From contig NZ_JAEHOH010000025.1 in assembly GCF_016522505.1 (NCBI RefSeq), positions 1-32,827 on the forward strand: 32,827 nucleotides of DNA. The letters are read 5' to 3'. Each line of letters opens with the position of its first letter. The first letter of the stretch is position 1. This document shows positions 25,617 through 32,827 of the stretch, in pieces. This DNA is from Leucobacter chromiisoli. Its GTDB lineage: Bacteria > Actinomycetota > Actinomycetes > Actinomycetales > Microbacteriaceae. The notes under the pieces are model-generated. The model was given only the letters and a program-made list of their open reading frames with translations. It was not told where the DNA came from and did no database searches. The position numbers and the translations under genes were made by a program.

Positions 25617-26138
25617 TCAGCCGGCGTCGGGCAGGCCCGAGAAGTCGTCCTCGTCCAGCTCGTCGACGAGGCTCGTGCACTGGCGTTCCTGCGGCAGCTG
25701 CTCGGCCACGGATCCGAGGTCGAGCACCACGGCGGTGCCGCTCACCCGCTCGGAGTCGACGAACACCTCGAGACCGGGGGAGCGGCCGTAGGCCTCGAAG
25801 CGGAACAGCGGGGCCTGGGAACGGTCGATGATCCAATCGACGCCGTTGACGTTGACGCAGTCGTCGGTGGTGGGGCCGCTCGGCTCGATGCCGCACCGCA
25901 GCTCCACCGCGGACGGGTCGCCCCAGGCTCCGGTCGCCTGCGCGTTCGTGGAGCGCTTGCCGAGCTCGGCGACCGTCTGCGGCAACCGCACCGTCACGTC
26001 GGCGCAAGCTGGATCGTTGGCGTTCGGGGCCGCCTCCATGGGCACCTCGCCCGCGCACCCGGCGAGACCCGCCGCGATCACGACGACGCCCGCGGCGGCG
26101 AGGGTGCGGCGGAGAGCGGAGGAGCGGCGAGGGATCAC
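25617..26138 (-). CDS. DUF3515 family lipoprotein
   Basis: This 173-residue protein has a basic N-terminus (RRSSALRR), a hydrophobic stretch (about 13-26) and a lipobox LAGC with C28 as the expected lipidated residue, so it should be anchored outside the membrane. The remaining domain is the actinobacterial DUF3515 type, recognisable by LPQTVAELGKRSTNAQATGAWGDP-like and LRCGI sequences. It has paired cysteines (for example C43, C82, C93) that could form disulfides. Function is unknown; in related genomes it lies beside ddl and thiL, as here (from memory). GTG start without ribosome site, 6 nt after TAGGCT. Confidence 0.82.
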   Translation of the reverse strand: MIPRRSSALRRTLAAAGVVVIAAGLAGCAGEVPMEAAPNANDPACADVTVRLPQTVAELGKRSTNAQATGAWGDPSAVELRCGIEPSGPTTDDCVNVNGVDWIIDRSQAPLFRFEAYGRSPGLEVFVDSERVSGTAVVLDLGSVAEQLPQERQCTSLVDELDEDDFSGLPDAG

Positions 26139-26195
26139 CCCGCAAGCCTACCCGCCGCGACCGGAGCCTCGCTGAGTTCGCGATAGCGTGGAGGG
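26139..26195. promoter_or_regulatory. Divergent promoters DUF3515/thiL
   Basis: Only 57 nt separate the two GTG starts. On the minus strand TAGGCT (26150-26145) ends 6 nt before the DUF3515 start; on the plus strand TAGCGT (26184-26189) ends 6 nt before the thiL start. Both fit leaderless transcripts. A GGAGGGG purine run (26190-26196) abuts the thiL GTG too closely to serve as a normal ribosome site. Confidence 0.5.
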
Positions 26196-27278
26196 GTGAG
26201 CGGAGCACGGAGCACGGGATCGGGCGGGGGGCCGAGCGACGGAGCGTCGGCGACCGTCGGCGAGGCCGGGGAGCACGGGGTGCTGCGCCGGATCCTGACG
26301 AGACTCGGCCCGGCCGACGCCGCCGTGCTCGGGCCCGGCGACGACTGCGCGGTGCTGCGGACGTCGGGCGATCTCGTGGTGACGACCGACACCATGATCG
26401 AGGGGCCGGACTTCCGGCTGGCCTGGCACCGCGGTTTCGAGCTGGGGTGGAAGCTCGCGGCCACGAACCTCTCCGACGTCGCCTCCATGGGGGCGAGACC
26501 CGTGGCGCTCACCCTGGCGCTCGCCTGCCCGAGGCGCACCCCCGTCGGCCTGCTCGAGGAGATCGCCTCGGGGCTCGACGCGGCGTGCCGCTCGCTCGCC
26601 CCCGGCTGCGGCGTCGTCGGCGGGGATCTGGGCACGGCTCCGGTGCTCACGGGCGCGGTCACGGCGCTCGGCGACCTGGAGGGCCGCCCGCCGGCGACCC
26701 GGAGCGGGGCGTCGCCGGGCGACGTGGTGGCCTACGCCGGCGACCTGGGGCTGGCGGGCCTCGGGCTCTCGCTGCTCTTCCGCGACGGGACCGAGCCCGA
26801 CGGCACCGCCCACGATCGCGCGCTCGCGCGTCTGCGGGAGGAGCATCCCGCCGCGCTGACGGCCCAGCTCGCCCCCTCTCCGCCGATCGCGCTCGGGGCC
26901 GAGGCCGTCCGGGGCGGCGCGACGGCGATGATGGACGTCTCCGACTCGCTCTCGCTCGACGCGGCGAGGCTCGCCCGGGCGAGCGGGGCGAGGGTGAGCC
27001 TCGACTCGCAGCGGCTTCTCGCCGGGTTCGGCCTGCAGCGCGGCGAGCGGGTGCCGCTCGAGGCCATGCTGACCGGGGGCGAGGATCACGGGCTGCTCGC
27101 GACGTTCCCCCGGGGCGCCCGGCTGCCGGGCGGCTTCCGCGAGATCGGCGAGGTGCTCGAGGCCTCGGGGCCCGAGCCTGCGGCCCGCTCGGGGAAGCGC
27201 GACGACGTGCGGGTGGACGGGGAGCGCTACGCGCCGCGCGGCTGGGATCCCTACTCGCTGCCCCTGCCGGGGGCCTGA
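26196..27278 (+). CDS. thiL: Thiamine-monophosphate kinase
   Basis: Phosphorylates thiamine monophosphate to thiamine diphosphate with ATP. This 360-residue PurM-like protein shows GPGDDCAVL (46-54), TTDTMIEGPDFR, LAATNLSDVASMGARP, GVVGGDLGTA, MDVSDSLSLDAARLARASG and GGEDHGLLATFP, all ThiL signatures. A Gly/Ser-rich N-terminal stretch of about 25 residues precedes the family start. The GTG start is set by the adjacent -10. Its last 28 nt overlap the convergent pucR-type gene. Confidence 0.93.
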   Translation: MSGARSTGSGGGPSDGASATVGEAGEHGVLRRILTRLGPADAAVLGPGDDCAVLRTSGDLVVTTDTMIEGPDFRLAWHRGFELGWKLAATNLSDVASMGARPVALTLALACPRRTPVGLLEEIASGLDAACRSLAPGCGVVGGDLGTAPVLTGAVTALGDLEGRPPATRSGASPGDVVAYAGDLGLAGLGLSLLFRDGTEPDGTAHDRALARLREEHPAALTAQLAPSPPIALGAEAVRGGATAMMDVSDSLSLDAARLARASGARVSLDSQRLLAGFGLQRGERVPLEAMLTGGEDHGLLATFPRGARLPGGFREIGEVLEASGPEPAARSGKRDDVRVDGERYAPRGWDPYSLPLPGA

Positions 27279-28846
27279 CCGCCGGCGAGGCGGTAGGCGG
27301 CCCACAGCTCGGCGCGGGCGTCGGGGTCGTCGAGGTCGCGCTGCAGCAGGTGGGCCGCGGTCTGCACGCGGGAGCGCAGCGTGTGCCGGTGCACGCCGAG
27401 CTCGACGGCCGCGGGGCTCGTCTGCCCGTGGTGCCGGAGCCAGACGAGCAGGCTCTGCTCGATGCGGTCGGAGTGCCGCCGGTCGTGCTTGCGCAGGGGG
27501 GCCAGCAGGGTCTCGGCGCGATGGGCGGCCTCGGGCTGGGCCTCGAGCAGGCGCAGCACGCCCGAGTGCATGGCGGCGGTGTAGGCGACCGGGCCGGCGG
27601 GCCCGGGCCGGTCGAGCGCGCGCCCGAGGGCGAGCTCGGCCTGCTCGATCAGCTCGGCGAGGCCCGCCAGCGTGCCGCGCTCGGAGATCCCCGCGGGCGC
27701 TCCGTAGAGCTGGAAGAGGCGCCGGGCCGCGGGGAGCTGCCGCGACTCGCAGACGAGCAGCAGGCGGTCGTCCAGAGCGGCGGAGAGCACGCCCGCGCTC
27801 CCGGCGGCGAACGAGCGGAGATCCTCGACGAGCGCCGGGTCGGTGCGCTCGGTCTCGAGATAGCGGATCACGGCCACCGGTCCGCGCGGGAGCCGGGGGA
27901 GGATCCCGCGTCCCACCTGCTCCGCCAGGTCCTCCTGGCCGCCGAGGAGGAGGCGCACGACCGCGCTCCTGAGCGCCGCCTCGGCCGAGGCGAGGCCGCT
28001 GCGGTGCTCGAGCTGCACCGTCGCGAGCGCGGCGACGAGCCCGATGAGCGTCTGCTCGGCGTGATCCGGAGCGCCGCCGCCCTCCACCACGAGCACGCCG
28101 AGGAGATGGTTCGCGCGTCCCAGCGTCTGCAGCTGCACCCCCCGCGCACCCTGGACGCGCACCCTTCCCGCGCGCCCGCCCCGCTCGACGAGCTGGCGCG
28201 TCTCGCGGCGTATCCAGTCGGCCTCGATGTCGGCCCTCGCCGACTTCGGCGCGAACTCGATGAGGCGCCCCGTGCGGTCGGTGATCGCGACCCACCTGCC
28301 GAGCTGCCCCGCGGCCTCCGCGACCGCGGCGGCGATCCCGTCGCGGTGCAGCGCGGCGCCGGCGACTGCGCGCTGAGAGCTGAGCGCCCACGCGTCGCGC
28401 GCGTGCATCCGGGCGTCGAGCAGCCTCGCCGCGGTCTGGACGATGGCGATGAACGGCGTGTCGAACGGCACGCGGAACAGCGGGAGTCCGAGGCGATCGC
28501 ACGCCGAGACGAACGTCGGCGGCACCCGGTCCCAGTGCAGACCGACGGCGATCCCGAGCGCCGACACCTGGGCCTGGAGCAGTCGTGCGACGTAGGCGTC
28601 GGCCTCCTCCTGGCCGGCGTGCTGCGAGAGGCGCGCGCCCGTCGTGAGGAGCACGGTGCGCGGCGTGAGGAAGGGGGTGGGATCCTGGAGCTCGCTCGCG
28701 TGCACCCACTGCACGGGTCGGTGCGGCGTCTCGGCGGACGCGCCGGCGATGAGCACGAGGCCTAACTGGTACTCGTGCAGGATCGATCCGAGCTCGATCG
28801 TCGGGTGCGAGCCCGGGAGCTGGGGCGGGGGCGATTCAGGTGGCAT
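27251..28846 (-). CDS. PucR family transcriptional regulator (likely gab regulator)
   Basis: This 531-residue regulator has an N-terminal PucR domain (about 17-140; ILHEYQLGLVLIAG, TPRTVLLTTGARL, DRLGLPLFRVP), a central GGDEF-like/CdaR region, and the C-terminal PucR helix-turn-helix (about 470-520; LLVWLRHHGQTSPAAVELGVHRHTLRSRV). Relatives such as GabR/GabP-linked PucR proteins activate GABA catabolism. Divergence from gabT-gabD suggests this role (inference). GGAGGGG at 28856-28850 sets the ATG at 28846; a longer upstream frame has no ribosome site. Confidence 0.87.
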   Translation of the reverse strand: MPPESPPPQLPGSHPTIELGSILHEYQLGLVLIAGASAETPHRPVQWVHASELQDPTPFLTPRTVLLTTGARLSQHAGQEEADAYVARLLQAQVSALGIAVGLHWDRVPPTFVSACDRLGLPLFRVPFDTPFIAIVQTAARLLDARMHARDAWALSSQRAVAGAALHRDGIAAAVAEAAGQLGRWVAITDRTGRLIEFAPKSARADIEADWIRRETRQLVERGGRAGRVRVQGARGVQLQTLGRANHLLGVLVVEGGGAPDHAEQTLIGLVAALATVQLEHRSGLASAEAALRSAVVRLLLGGQEDLAEQVGRGILPRLPRGPVAVIRYLETERTDPALVEDLRSFAAGSAGVLSAALDDRLLLVCESRQLPAARRLFQLYGAPAGISERGTLAGLAELIEQAELALGRALDRPGPAGPVAYTAAMHSGVLRLLEAQPEAAHRAETLLAPLRKHDRRHSDRIEQSLLVWLRHHGQTSPAAVELGVHRHTLRSRVQTAAHLLQRDLDDPDARAELWAAYRLAGGQAPGRGSE

Positions 28847-29012
28847 GTCCCCTCCGGGACCGGAAGCGTATTGCTGCCAGGGTGGCGAAAGTTTCGGGTT
28901 TCGTTCACCATTCTGGCACGACATCCTCGCAGGGGCCCGCCCTAGGCTGTAGTCGCATCCCGCGGGTAGGCCCCGCGCCCTTCTCCCCGAGAATCGATTC
29001 ATGGAGGAAGTC
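28847..29012. promoter_or_regulatory. Divergent pucR/gabT control region
   Basis: This 166-nt gap holds a short palindrome CGAAA-G-TTTCG (28886-28896) followed by a second GTTTCG copy (28898-28903), a likely regulator site. Minus-strand TACGCT (28869-28864) may be the pucR -10. Plus-strand TAGGCT (28943-28948) may be the gabT -10; no clear -35 is seen for either. An in-frame ATG at 29001 lacks a ribosome site. Confidence 0.4.
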
Positions 29013-30359
29013 ATGACCGACGTCACCATCACCGGCGGCCCCTCGCTGCCGCAGGAGCGCAAGCTCGTCACCAGCATCCCCGGCCCGAAGTCGCAGGAGC
29101 TGCTCGCCCGCAAGAACGCGGCCGTCGCCTCGGGCGTCGGCGTCGCGCTGCCCGTGTTCACGGTGGCCGCCGGCGGCGGCGTCATGATCGACGCCGACGG
29201 CAACTCGCTCATCGACCTCGGCTCGGGCATCGCCGTCACCGGCGTCGGCAACTCGGCCCCCGCCGTCGTCGACGCCGTGAAGAAGCAGGTCGAGCAGTTC
29301 ACCCACACCTGCTTCACGGTGACGCCCTATGACGGCTACGTCGAGGTCGCCGAGAAGCTCAACGCCATCACTCCCGGCGACCACGAGAAGCGCTCCGCCC
29401 TCTTCAACACCGGCGCCGAGGCGGTCGAGAACGCGATCAAGATCGCGCGCCACTACACGAAGAAGAACGCCGTCGTCGTGTTCGACCACGCCTACCACGG
29501 CCGCACCAACCTCACGATGGGCATGACCGCCAAGAACATGCCCTACAAGGACGGCTTCGGCCCCTTCGCCCCCGAGATCTACCGCGTGCCGACCTCGTAC
29601 CCGTTCCGCGACGGCCTCTCCGGCGCCGAGGCCGCGAAGGTCGCGCTGACCCAGATCGAGAAGCAGGTCGGCGTCGCCAACCTCGCCGCGATCATCATCG
29701 AGCCGATCCAGGGCGAGGGCGGCTTCATCGCTCCGGCCGAGGGCTTCCTGCCGGCGCTGCAGGAGTGGGCGACCCGGAACGGCGTGGTCTTCATCCTCGA
29801 CGAGGTGCAGACCGGCTTCGCCCGCACGGGCGACCTCTTCGCCGCGAACCACGAGGGGGTCGTGCCCGATCTCATGACCCTCGCCAAGGGCATCGCCGGC
29901 GGCCTGCCGCTCTCGGCGGTGACGGGCCGCGCCGAGATCATGGACTCCGCGCACGCCGGCGGTCTGGGCGGCACCTACACGGGCAACCCGATCGCCTGCG
30001 CCGCCGCGCTCGCCACCATCGAGACCTACGAGACCGAGAACCTCACCGAGCGCGCCCGCGAGATCGGCGCGATCATCGAGGAGTTCTTCGCCGAGCTGCA
30101 GAAGGACGACGACCGCATCGGCGAGATCCGCGGACGCGGGGCCATGATGGCCGTCGAGTTCGTCGAGTCGGGCTCGAAGGCGCCGAACGCGGCCCTGACC
30201 GGCGCGATCGCGAAGTACGCTGGTGAGCAGGGCGTGGTCCTGCTGACCTGCGGCACCTACGGCAACGTGGTCCGCTTCCTTCCGCCGCTCTCGATCTCCG
30301 ACGAGCTGCTGCGCGACGGACTGCAGGTCGTCGCCGACGCGATCACGGCCGCCGCCTGA
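29013..30359 (+). CDS. gabT: 4-aminobutyrate--2-oxoglutarate transaminase
   Basis: This 448-residue class III aminotransferase moves the amino group of GABA to 2-oxoglutarate, giving succinate semialdehyde. Motifs: FNTGAEAVENAIKIAR (131-146), DHAYHGRTNLTMGMT, EPIQGEGGF (230-238), FILDEVQTGFARTG with D263, and the PLP lysine K292 in TLAKGIAGGLPLSAVTG. The start at 29013 has GGAGG at 29003-29007; another ATG 12 nt upstream lacks one. gabD follows after 28 nt. Confidence 0.94.
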   Translation: MTDVTITGGPSLPQERKLVTSIPGPKSQELLARKNAAVASGVGVALPVFTVAAGGGVMIDADGNSLIDLGSGIAVTGVGNSAPAVVDAVKKQVEQFTHTCFTVTPYDGYVEVAEKLNAITPGDHEKRSALFNTGAEAVENAIKIARHYTKKNAVVVFDHAYHGRTNLTMGMTAKNMPYKDGFGPFAPEIYRVPTSYPFRDGLSGAEAAKVALTQIEKQVGVANLAAIIIEPIQGEGGFIAPAEGFLPALQEWATRNGVVFILDEVQTGFARTGDLFAANHEGVVPDLMTLAKGIAGGLPLSAVTGRAEIMDSAHAGGLGGTYTGNPIACAAALATIETYETENLTERAREIGAIIEEFFAELQKDDDRIGEIRGRGAMMAVEFVESGSKAPNAALTGAIAKYAGEQGVVLLTCGTYGNVVRFLPPLSISDELLRDGLQVVADAITAAA

Positions 30360-30387
30360 TCCCGAACCCCCGAAAGGACAACGAATC

Positions 30388-31854
30388 ATGGCACTGAAGC
30401 AGAACGAGCAGGAACTCCTCGACAGCGTGCAGTCGGGGCTCAGCATCGGCGGGACCTGGCAGGCGTCGGCGTCGGGCGCGACGTTCGATGTGCAGGATCC
30501 CGCGACGGGCGAGGTCATCAAGTCGATCGCGGACGCGACGGTCGAGGACGCGGTGCGGGCGCTGGACGCGGCTGTCGCCGCCCAGGAGTCGTGGGGTGCG
30601 ACCTCGACGCGCGAGCGGTCCAACATCCTGCGCCGCGCGTTCGATCTGCTGATGGAGCGCAAGGAGGAGTTCGCGCTGCTGATGTCGATCGAGATGGGCA
30701 AGCCCATCGCGGAGGCCCGCGGCGAGGTCGGCTACGGCGGCGAGTTCCTGCGGTGGTTCTCGGAGGAGGCCGTGCGGGTGCGCGGTGATTACCGGCAGAA
30801 CCCCGAGGGCACGGGCAACATGGTGGTCTCGCATCTGCCGGTGGGGCCGTGCTACTTCATCACGCCGTGGAACTTCCCGCTGGCGATGGCGACCCGGAAG
30901 ATCGCGCCGGCTCTGGCGGCCGGGTGCACGGTGGTGATCAAGCCGGCGCAGCTGACGCCGCTGACGACGATCTTCTTCGCGCAGCTGCTCGAGGATGCGG
31001 GGGTGCCCGCGGGTGTGGTGAACGTGGTGCAGACGTCGAAGTCGAGCGCGCAGTCCAGTGCGCTGCTGTCGGATACGCGCCTGCGCAAGCTCTCGTTCAC
31101 CGGGTCGACGCCGGTCGGGGTGAAGCTGCTGGAGGCGGCGGCGCAGAACGTGCTGCGCACCTCGATGGAGCTGGGCGGCAACGCGCCGTTCATCGTGTTC
31201 GAGGACGCGGATCTCGATCTCGCGGTCGAGGGTGCGCTGCTGGCGAAGTTCCGCAACATCGGTCAGGCGTGCACGGCTGCGAACCGGATCATCGTGCACG
31301 AGAGCGTGGCGGACGAGTTCGCGCGCCGTGTGGGCGAGCGGGTCGCGCAGATGTCGGTGGGTCGAGGTGCCGACGAGGGGAACGAGATCGGTGCGCTGAT
31401 CGACGACAAGGCGGTGGCGAACTCGGTGCGTCTGGTCGCGGATGCGGTCGAGACGGGTGCCGAGGTCGTGACCGGTGGTGAGGCGATCGACGGGGTGGGC
31501 AACTTCTTCCAGCCCACGGTGATCGATCGGCTGAGCCCGCAGGCGGCGATCATGCGGGAGGAGATCTTCGGGCCGGTGCTCGGGATCATCCGGTTCCAGA
31601 CCGAGGACGAGGCGGTCGAGATCGCGAACAACACGGAGTACGGTCTGATCAGCTACGTGTTCACGGAGAACATCCATCGTGGGCACCGCATGATCGAGCG
31701 GCTCGAGAGCGGCATGATGGGTCTGAACGCGGGTGTGGCGTCGAACGCCGCGGCTCCGTTCGGAGGGGTCAAGCAGTCGGGTCTGGGTCGTGAGGGCGGG
31801 TTCGAGGGGATCCACGAGTTCCTCTCGACGAAGTACACGCTGCTGCCCCGCTGA
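30388..31854 (+). CDS. gabD: Succinate-semialdehyde dehydrogenase
   Basis: This 488-residue aldehyde dehydrogenase oxidises succinate semialdehyde to succinate, completing the GABA shunt begun by gabT. The catalytic set is N162 (PWNFP), K185 (VIKPA), E261 (MELGGNAP) and C295 (NIGQACTAANR). The C-terminal EIFGPVLGI and GGVKQSGLGREGG blocks are intact. AAAGGA upstream of the ATG at 30388 is the ribosome site. Close relatives may use other semialdehydes, but the partner gene makes the assignment strong. Codon choice is less C-ending than in gabT (more GGT, GTG, GCG), a mild difference. Confidence 0.93.
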   Translation: MALKQNEQELLDSVQSGLSIGGTWQASASGATFDVQDPATGEVIKSIADATVEDAVRALDAAVAAQESWGATSTRERSNILRRAFDLLMERKEEFALLMSIEMGKPIAEARGEVGYGGEFLRWFSEEAVRVRGDYRQNPEGTGNMVVSHLPVGPCYFITPWNFPLAMATRKIAPALAAGCTVVIKPAQLTPLTTIFFAQLLEDAGVPAGVVNVVQTSKSSAQSSALLSDTRLRKLSFTGSTPVGVKLLEAAAQNVLRTSMELGGNAPFIVFEDADLDLAVEGALLAKFRNIGQACTAANRIIVHESVADEFARRVGERVAQMSVGRGADEGNEIGALIDDKAVANSVRLVADAVETGAEVVTGGEAIDGVGNFFQPTVIDRLSPQAAIMREEIFGPVLGIIRFQTEDEAVEIANNTEYGLISYVFTENIHRGHRMIERLESGMMGLNAGVASNAAAPFGGVKQSGLGREGGFEGIHEFLSTKYTLLPR

Positions 31855-31870
31855 CCGGGCGGTGATCCGT

Positions 31871-31929
31871 CGGGACCGGCACGATCTCAGCGGCCTTCAC
31901 ACGAAGGCACGCGGGATCGTCCGGTCCCG
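31871..31929. terminator. Nested inverted repeat downstream of gabD
   Basis: An outer stem CGGGACCGG (31871-31879)/CCGGTCCCG (31921-31929) continues, after one bulged C, into ACGATC (31881-31886)/GATCGT (31915-31920). Inside sits a small hairpin GCCTT-CACACG-AAGGC (31893-31908). It lies between convergent genes and may end both transcripts. The nested form is more elaborate than a usual terminator. Confidence 0.6.
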
Positions 31930-32004
31930 TCGCCGTCTCCGGCGCCTCTCGCGCGGTTCGCGGACGTTCGCGTACTTCGGCTCTGCCCCGGTGGCGTCGG
32001 CCGG

Positions 32005-32607
32005 CTAGCCTCCCGCCGCGTCCCACACGAGCCAGGCCACGACGACCACGGGGATGACGACGCACGCCCACAGGACCGGCTCCACCACCAGCTCTGCGAA
32101 CCCGACGGATCCCGGGTAGCTGCGAGAGGCCCGCAGGGGCGTGGTCGGCTCATCGATGACGAGCGGGCGGAACCCCAGGGACCGCAGGCCGTCCACCAGC
32201 TCGGAGCCGCGAGGTGTGAAGGCGGCGACGGTTCCGCCCGCACGTCGGAGCACGACTCTCGTGACCGAGGACGGCGCGGTCCGCGAGGGCAGACGCAGGT
32301 CCAGCAGAAGCACGACCTCATCGACCTCGGAGACCGCTATGGTCCGGTCCCGTCCGAGCACCCGACGGAGTCTGATCGTCTGCCCGTGCACGGAGGCCTC
32401 GACGAAACGCGCGAACATCAGCGCGCCGACGACCGTGGCGAGGGCTGCGATGAGACCGATCACGCCCGGGAGGACGGCCGCGCTCGACCAGGTGCCGAAC
32501 GAGAACCGGACGAGACCGAACCACCCCAGGCAGGCCACCGACATCGCAAGGGTGATCGCGAGGAACACGCGCCCGGCAGTTATCGACACAGGGCCCATTC
32601 TGAGCAC
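32005..32607 (-). CDS. Small membrane protein, function unknown
   Basis: This 200-residue protein has two N-terminal transmembrane segments (about 14-34 and 42-66), a cytoplasmic-looking middle domain (about 70-165) rich in beta-type sequence (GQTIRLRRVLGRDRTIAVSEV, TRVVLRRAGG), and a last hydrophobic segment (about 172-196). The layout resembles small PH-like-domain membrane proteins of actinobacteria, but I do not recognise a family with certainty. The called start is GTG at 32607; an ATG at 32598 would remove 3 residues, and neither has a clear ribosome site. It converges on gabD and borders the insertion sequence. Confidence 0.65.
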   Translation of the reverse strand: MLRMGPVSITAGRVFLAITLAMSVACLGWFGLVRFSFGTWSSAAVLPGVIGLIAALATVVGALMFARFVEASVHGQTIRLRRVLGRDRTIAVSEVDEVVLLLDLRLPSRTAPSSVTRVVLRRAGGTVAAFTPRGSELVDGLRSLGFRPLVIDEPTTPLRASRSYPGSVGFAELVVEPVLWACVVIPVVVVAWLVWDAAGG

Positions 32608-32746
32608 CCGGCGGACCGTGCTCCAAACGCGATCCCCCCGCCTCCGGTTCAGGCGTGCGTGGGAGGGGCCGCTTCCGGGAGCGATGCGCGAGGCGCTAGG
32701 TGTACCCGGCCATGAGGTTGGTGGTGGTGCGGGCCTTGTGAAAAGG

Positions 32747-32802
32747 GAGAACCTCCGGGCTTAGTGGAGATATCTGACGTCTTCACGAACTCGGAGGTTC
32801 TC
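32747..32802 (+). repeat. Inverted repeat covering the transposase ribosome binding site
   Basis: GAGAACCTCCG (32747-32757) is perfectly complementary to CGGAGGTTCTC (32792-32802), which contains the Shine-Dalgarno GGAGG (32793-32797) and ends at the ATG. A G-U and a G-C pair could extend the stem to 13 bp. RNA read in from outside the element would fold and hide the ribosome site. Confidence 0.85.
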
Positions 32803-32827
32803 ATGTCCCACCGTAACGCCCGTCTGA
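32803..32827 (+). CDS. Transposase, IS481-like, N-terminal fragment
   Basis: Only eight codons are visible, reading MSHRNARL, before the window ends. This start is common in IS481-family transposases of actinobacteria as I remember them. GGAGG lies 5 nt upstream. The open end is the window edge, not a mutation. The family call rests on few residues. Confidence 0.55.

Larger units (their letters stand above)
32701..32827 (+). mobile_element. Left end of an IS481-like insertion sequence (truncated by window)
   Basis: The last bases hold the start of a transposase gene and a structured leader typical of an IS left end. A TG dinucleotide at 32701 (TGTACCCGGCC) is a possible tip; TGTGAAAAGGG at 32737 is another. 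The right end lies outside, so terminal repeats and target duplication cannot be confirmed. Confidence 0.55.

Noticed and set aside
26148..28709. Long minus-strand frame running across thiL and the PucR gene.
   Set aside because: It shadows genes with clear family motifs, is low-complexity Arg/Ala/Gly, and has no plausible start signal.
1..32827. Search by eye for CRISPR arrays, tRNA or rRNA genes and prophage genes.
   Set aside because: No regularly spaced repeats, cloverleaf-like stretches, rRNA segments or phage genes were seen.

Overview
The window is GC-rich actinobacterial DNA. Pointers are mycothiol-type maleylpyruvate isomerase, many GTG/TTG starts, four-base stop/start overlaps and several apparently leaderless genes. 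The order leuC-leuD-murA-plsC-gpsA-ddl-DUF3515-thiL resembles what I recall from Microbacteriaceae (Leucobacter-like); this placement is inference, since no rRNA is present.

Left part (1-18749): a catabolic island for aromatics. (a) 182-5868 is a five-gene, tightly coupled meta-cleavage operon: extradiol dioxygenase, C-C hydrolase (MhpC/BphD type), acylating acetaldehyde dehydrogenase, 4-hydroxy-2-oxovalerate aldolase, and a flavin monooxygenase of the 2-hydroxybiphenyl 3-monooxygenase/chlorophenol hydroxylase type. A GntR/FCD regulator follows. The 2-hydroxypenta-2,4-dienoate hydratase is not in the window. (b) An AAHS-type aromatic acid transporter is divergent from a PaaY-PaaX pair. (c) An IclR regulator is divergent from a gentisate operon (gentisate 1,2-dioxygenase, fumarylpyruvate hydrolase, mycothiol-dependent maleylpyruvate isomerase). 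(d) 13500-18749 is a salicylyl-CoA operon: salicylyl-CoA 5-hydroxylase, an NDP-forming acyl-CoA synthetase and a salicylate/2,3-dihydroxybenzoate-type AMP ligase. Parts (c) and (d) together give salicylate -> salicylyl-CoA -> gentisyl-CoA -> gentisate -> maleylpyruvate -> fumarylpyruvate -> pyruvate + fumarate. The two halves could join if the meta-cleavage substrate is an ortho-substituted phenol such as 2,2'-dihydroxybiphenyl, whose C-C hydrolase product would be salicylate. That link is a hypothesis.

Middle (18797-27278): housekeeping. A 14-residue leader peptide with four consecutive Leu codons overlaps a strong hairpin and precedes leuC-leuD-murA, so an essential peptidoglycan gene appears to sit behind a leucine attenuator. 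After a strong terminator comes plsC-gpsA-ddl, then a convergent DUF3515 lipoprotein gene divergent from thiL.

Right part (27251-32827): a PucR-family regulator divergent from gabT-gabD (GABA to succinate), a small membrane protein, and the left end of an IS481-like insertion sequence cut by the window edge, with the transposase ribosome binding site inside an inverted repeat.
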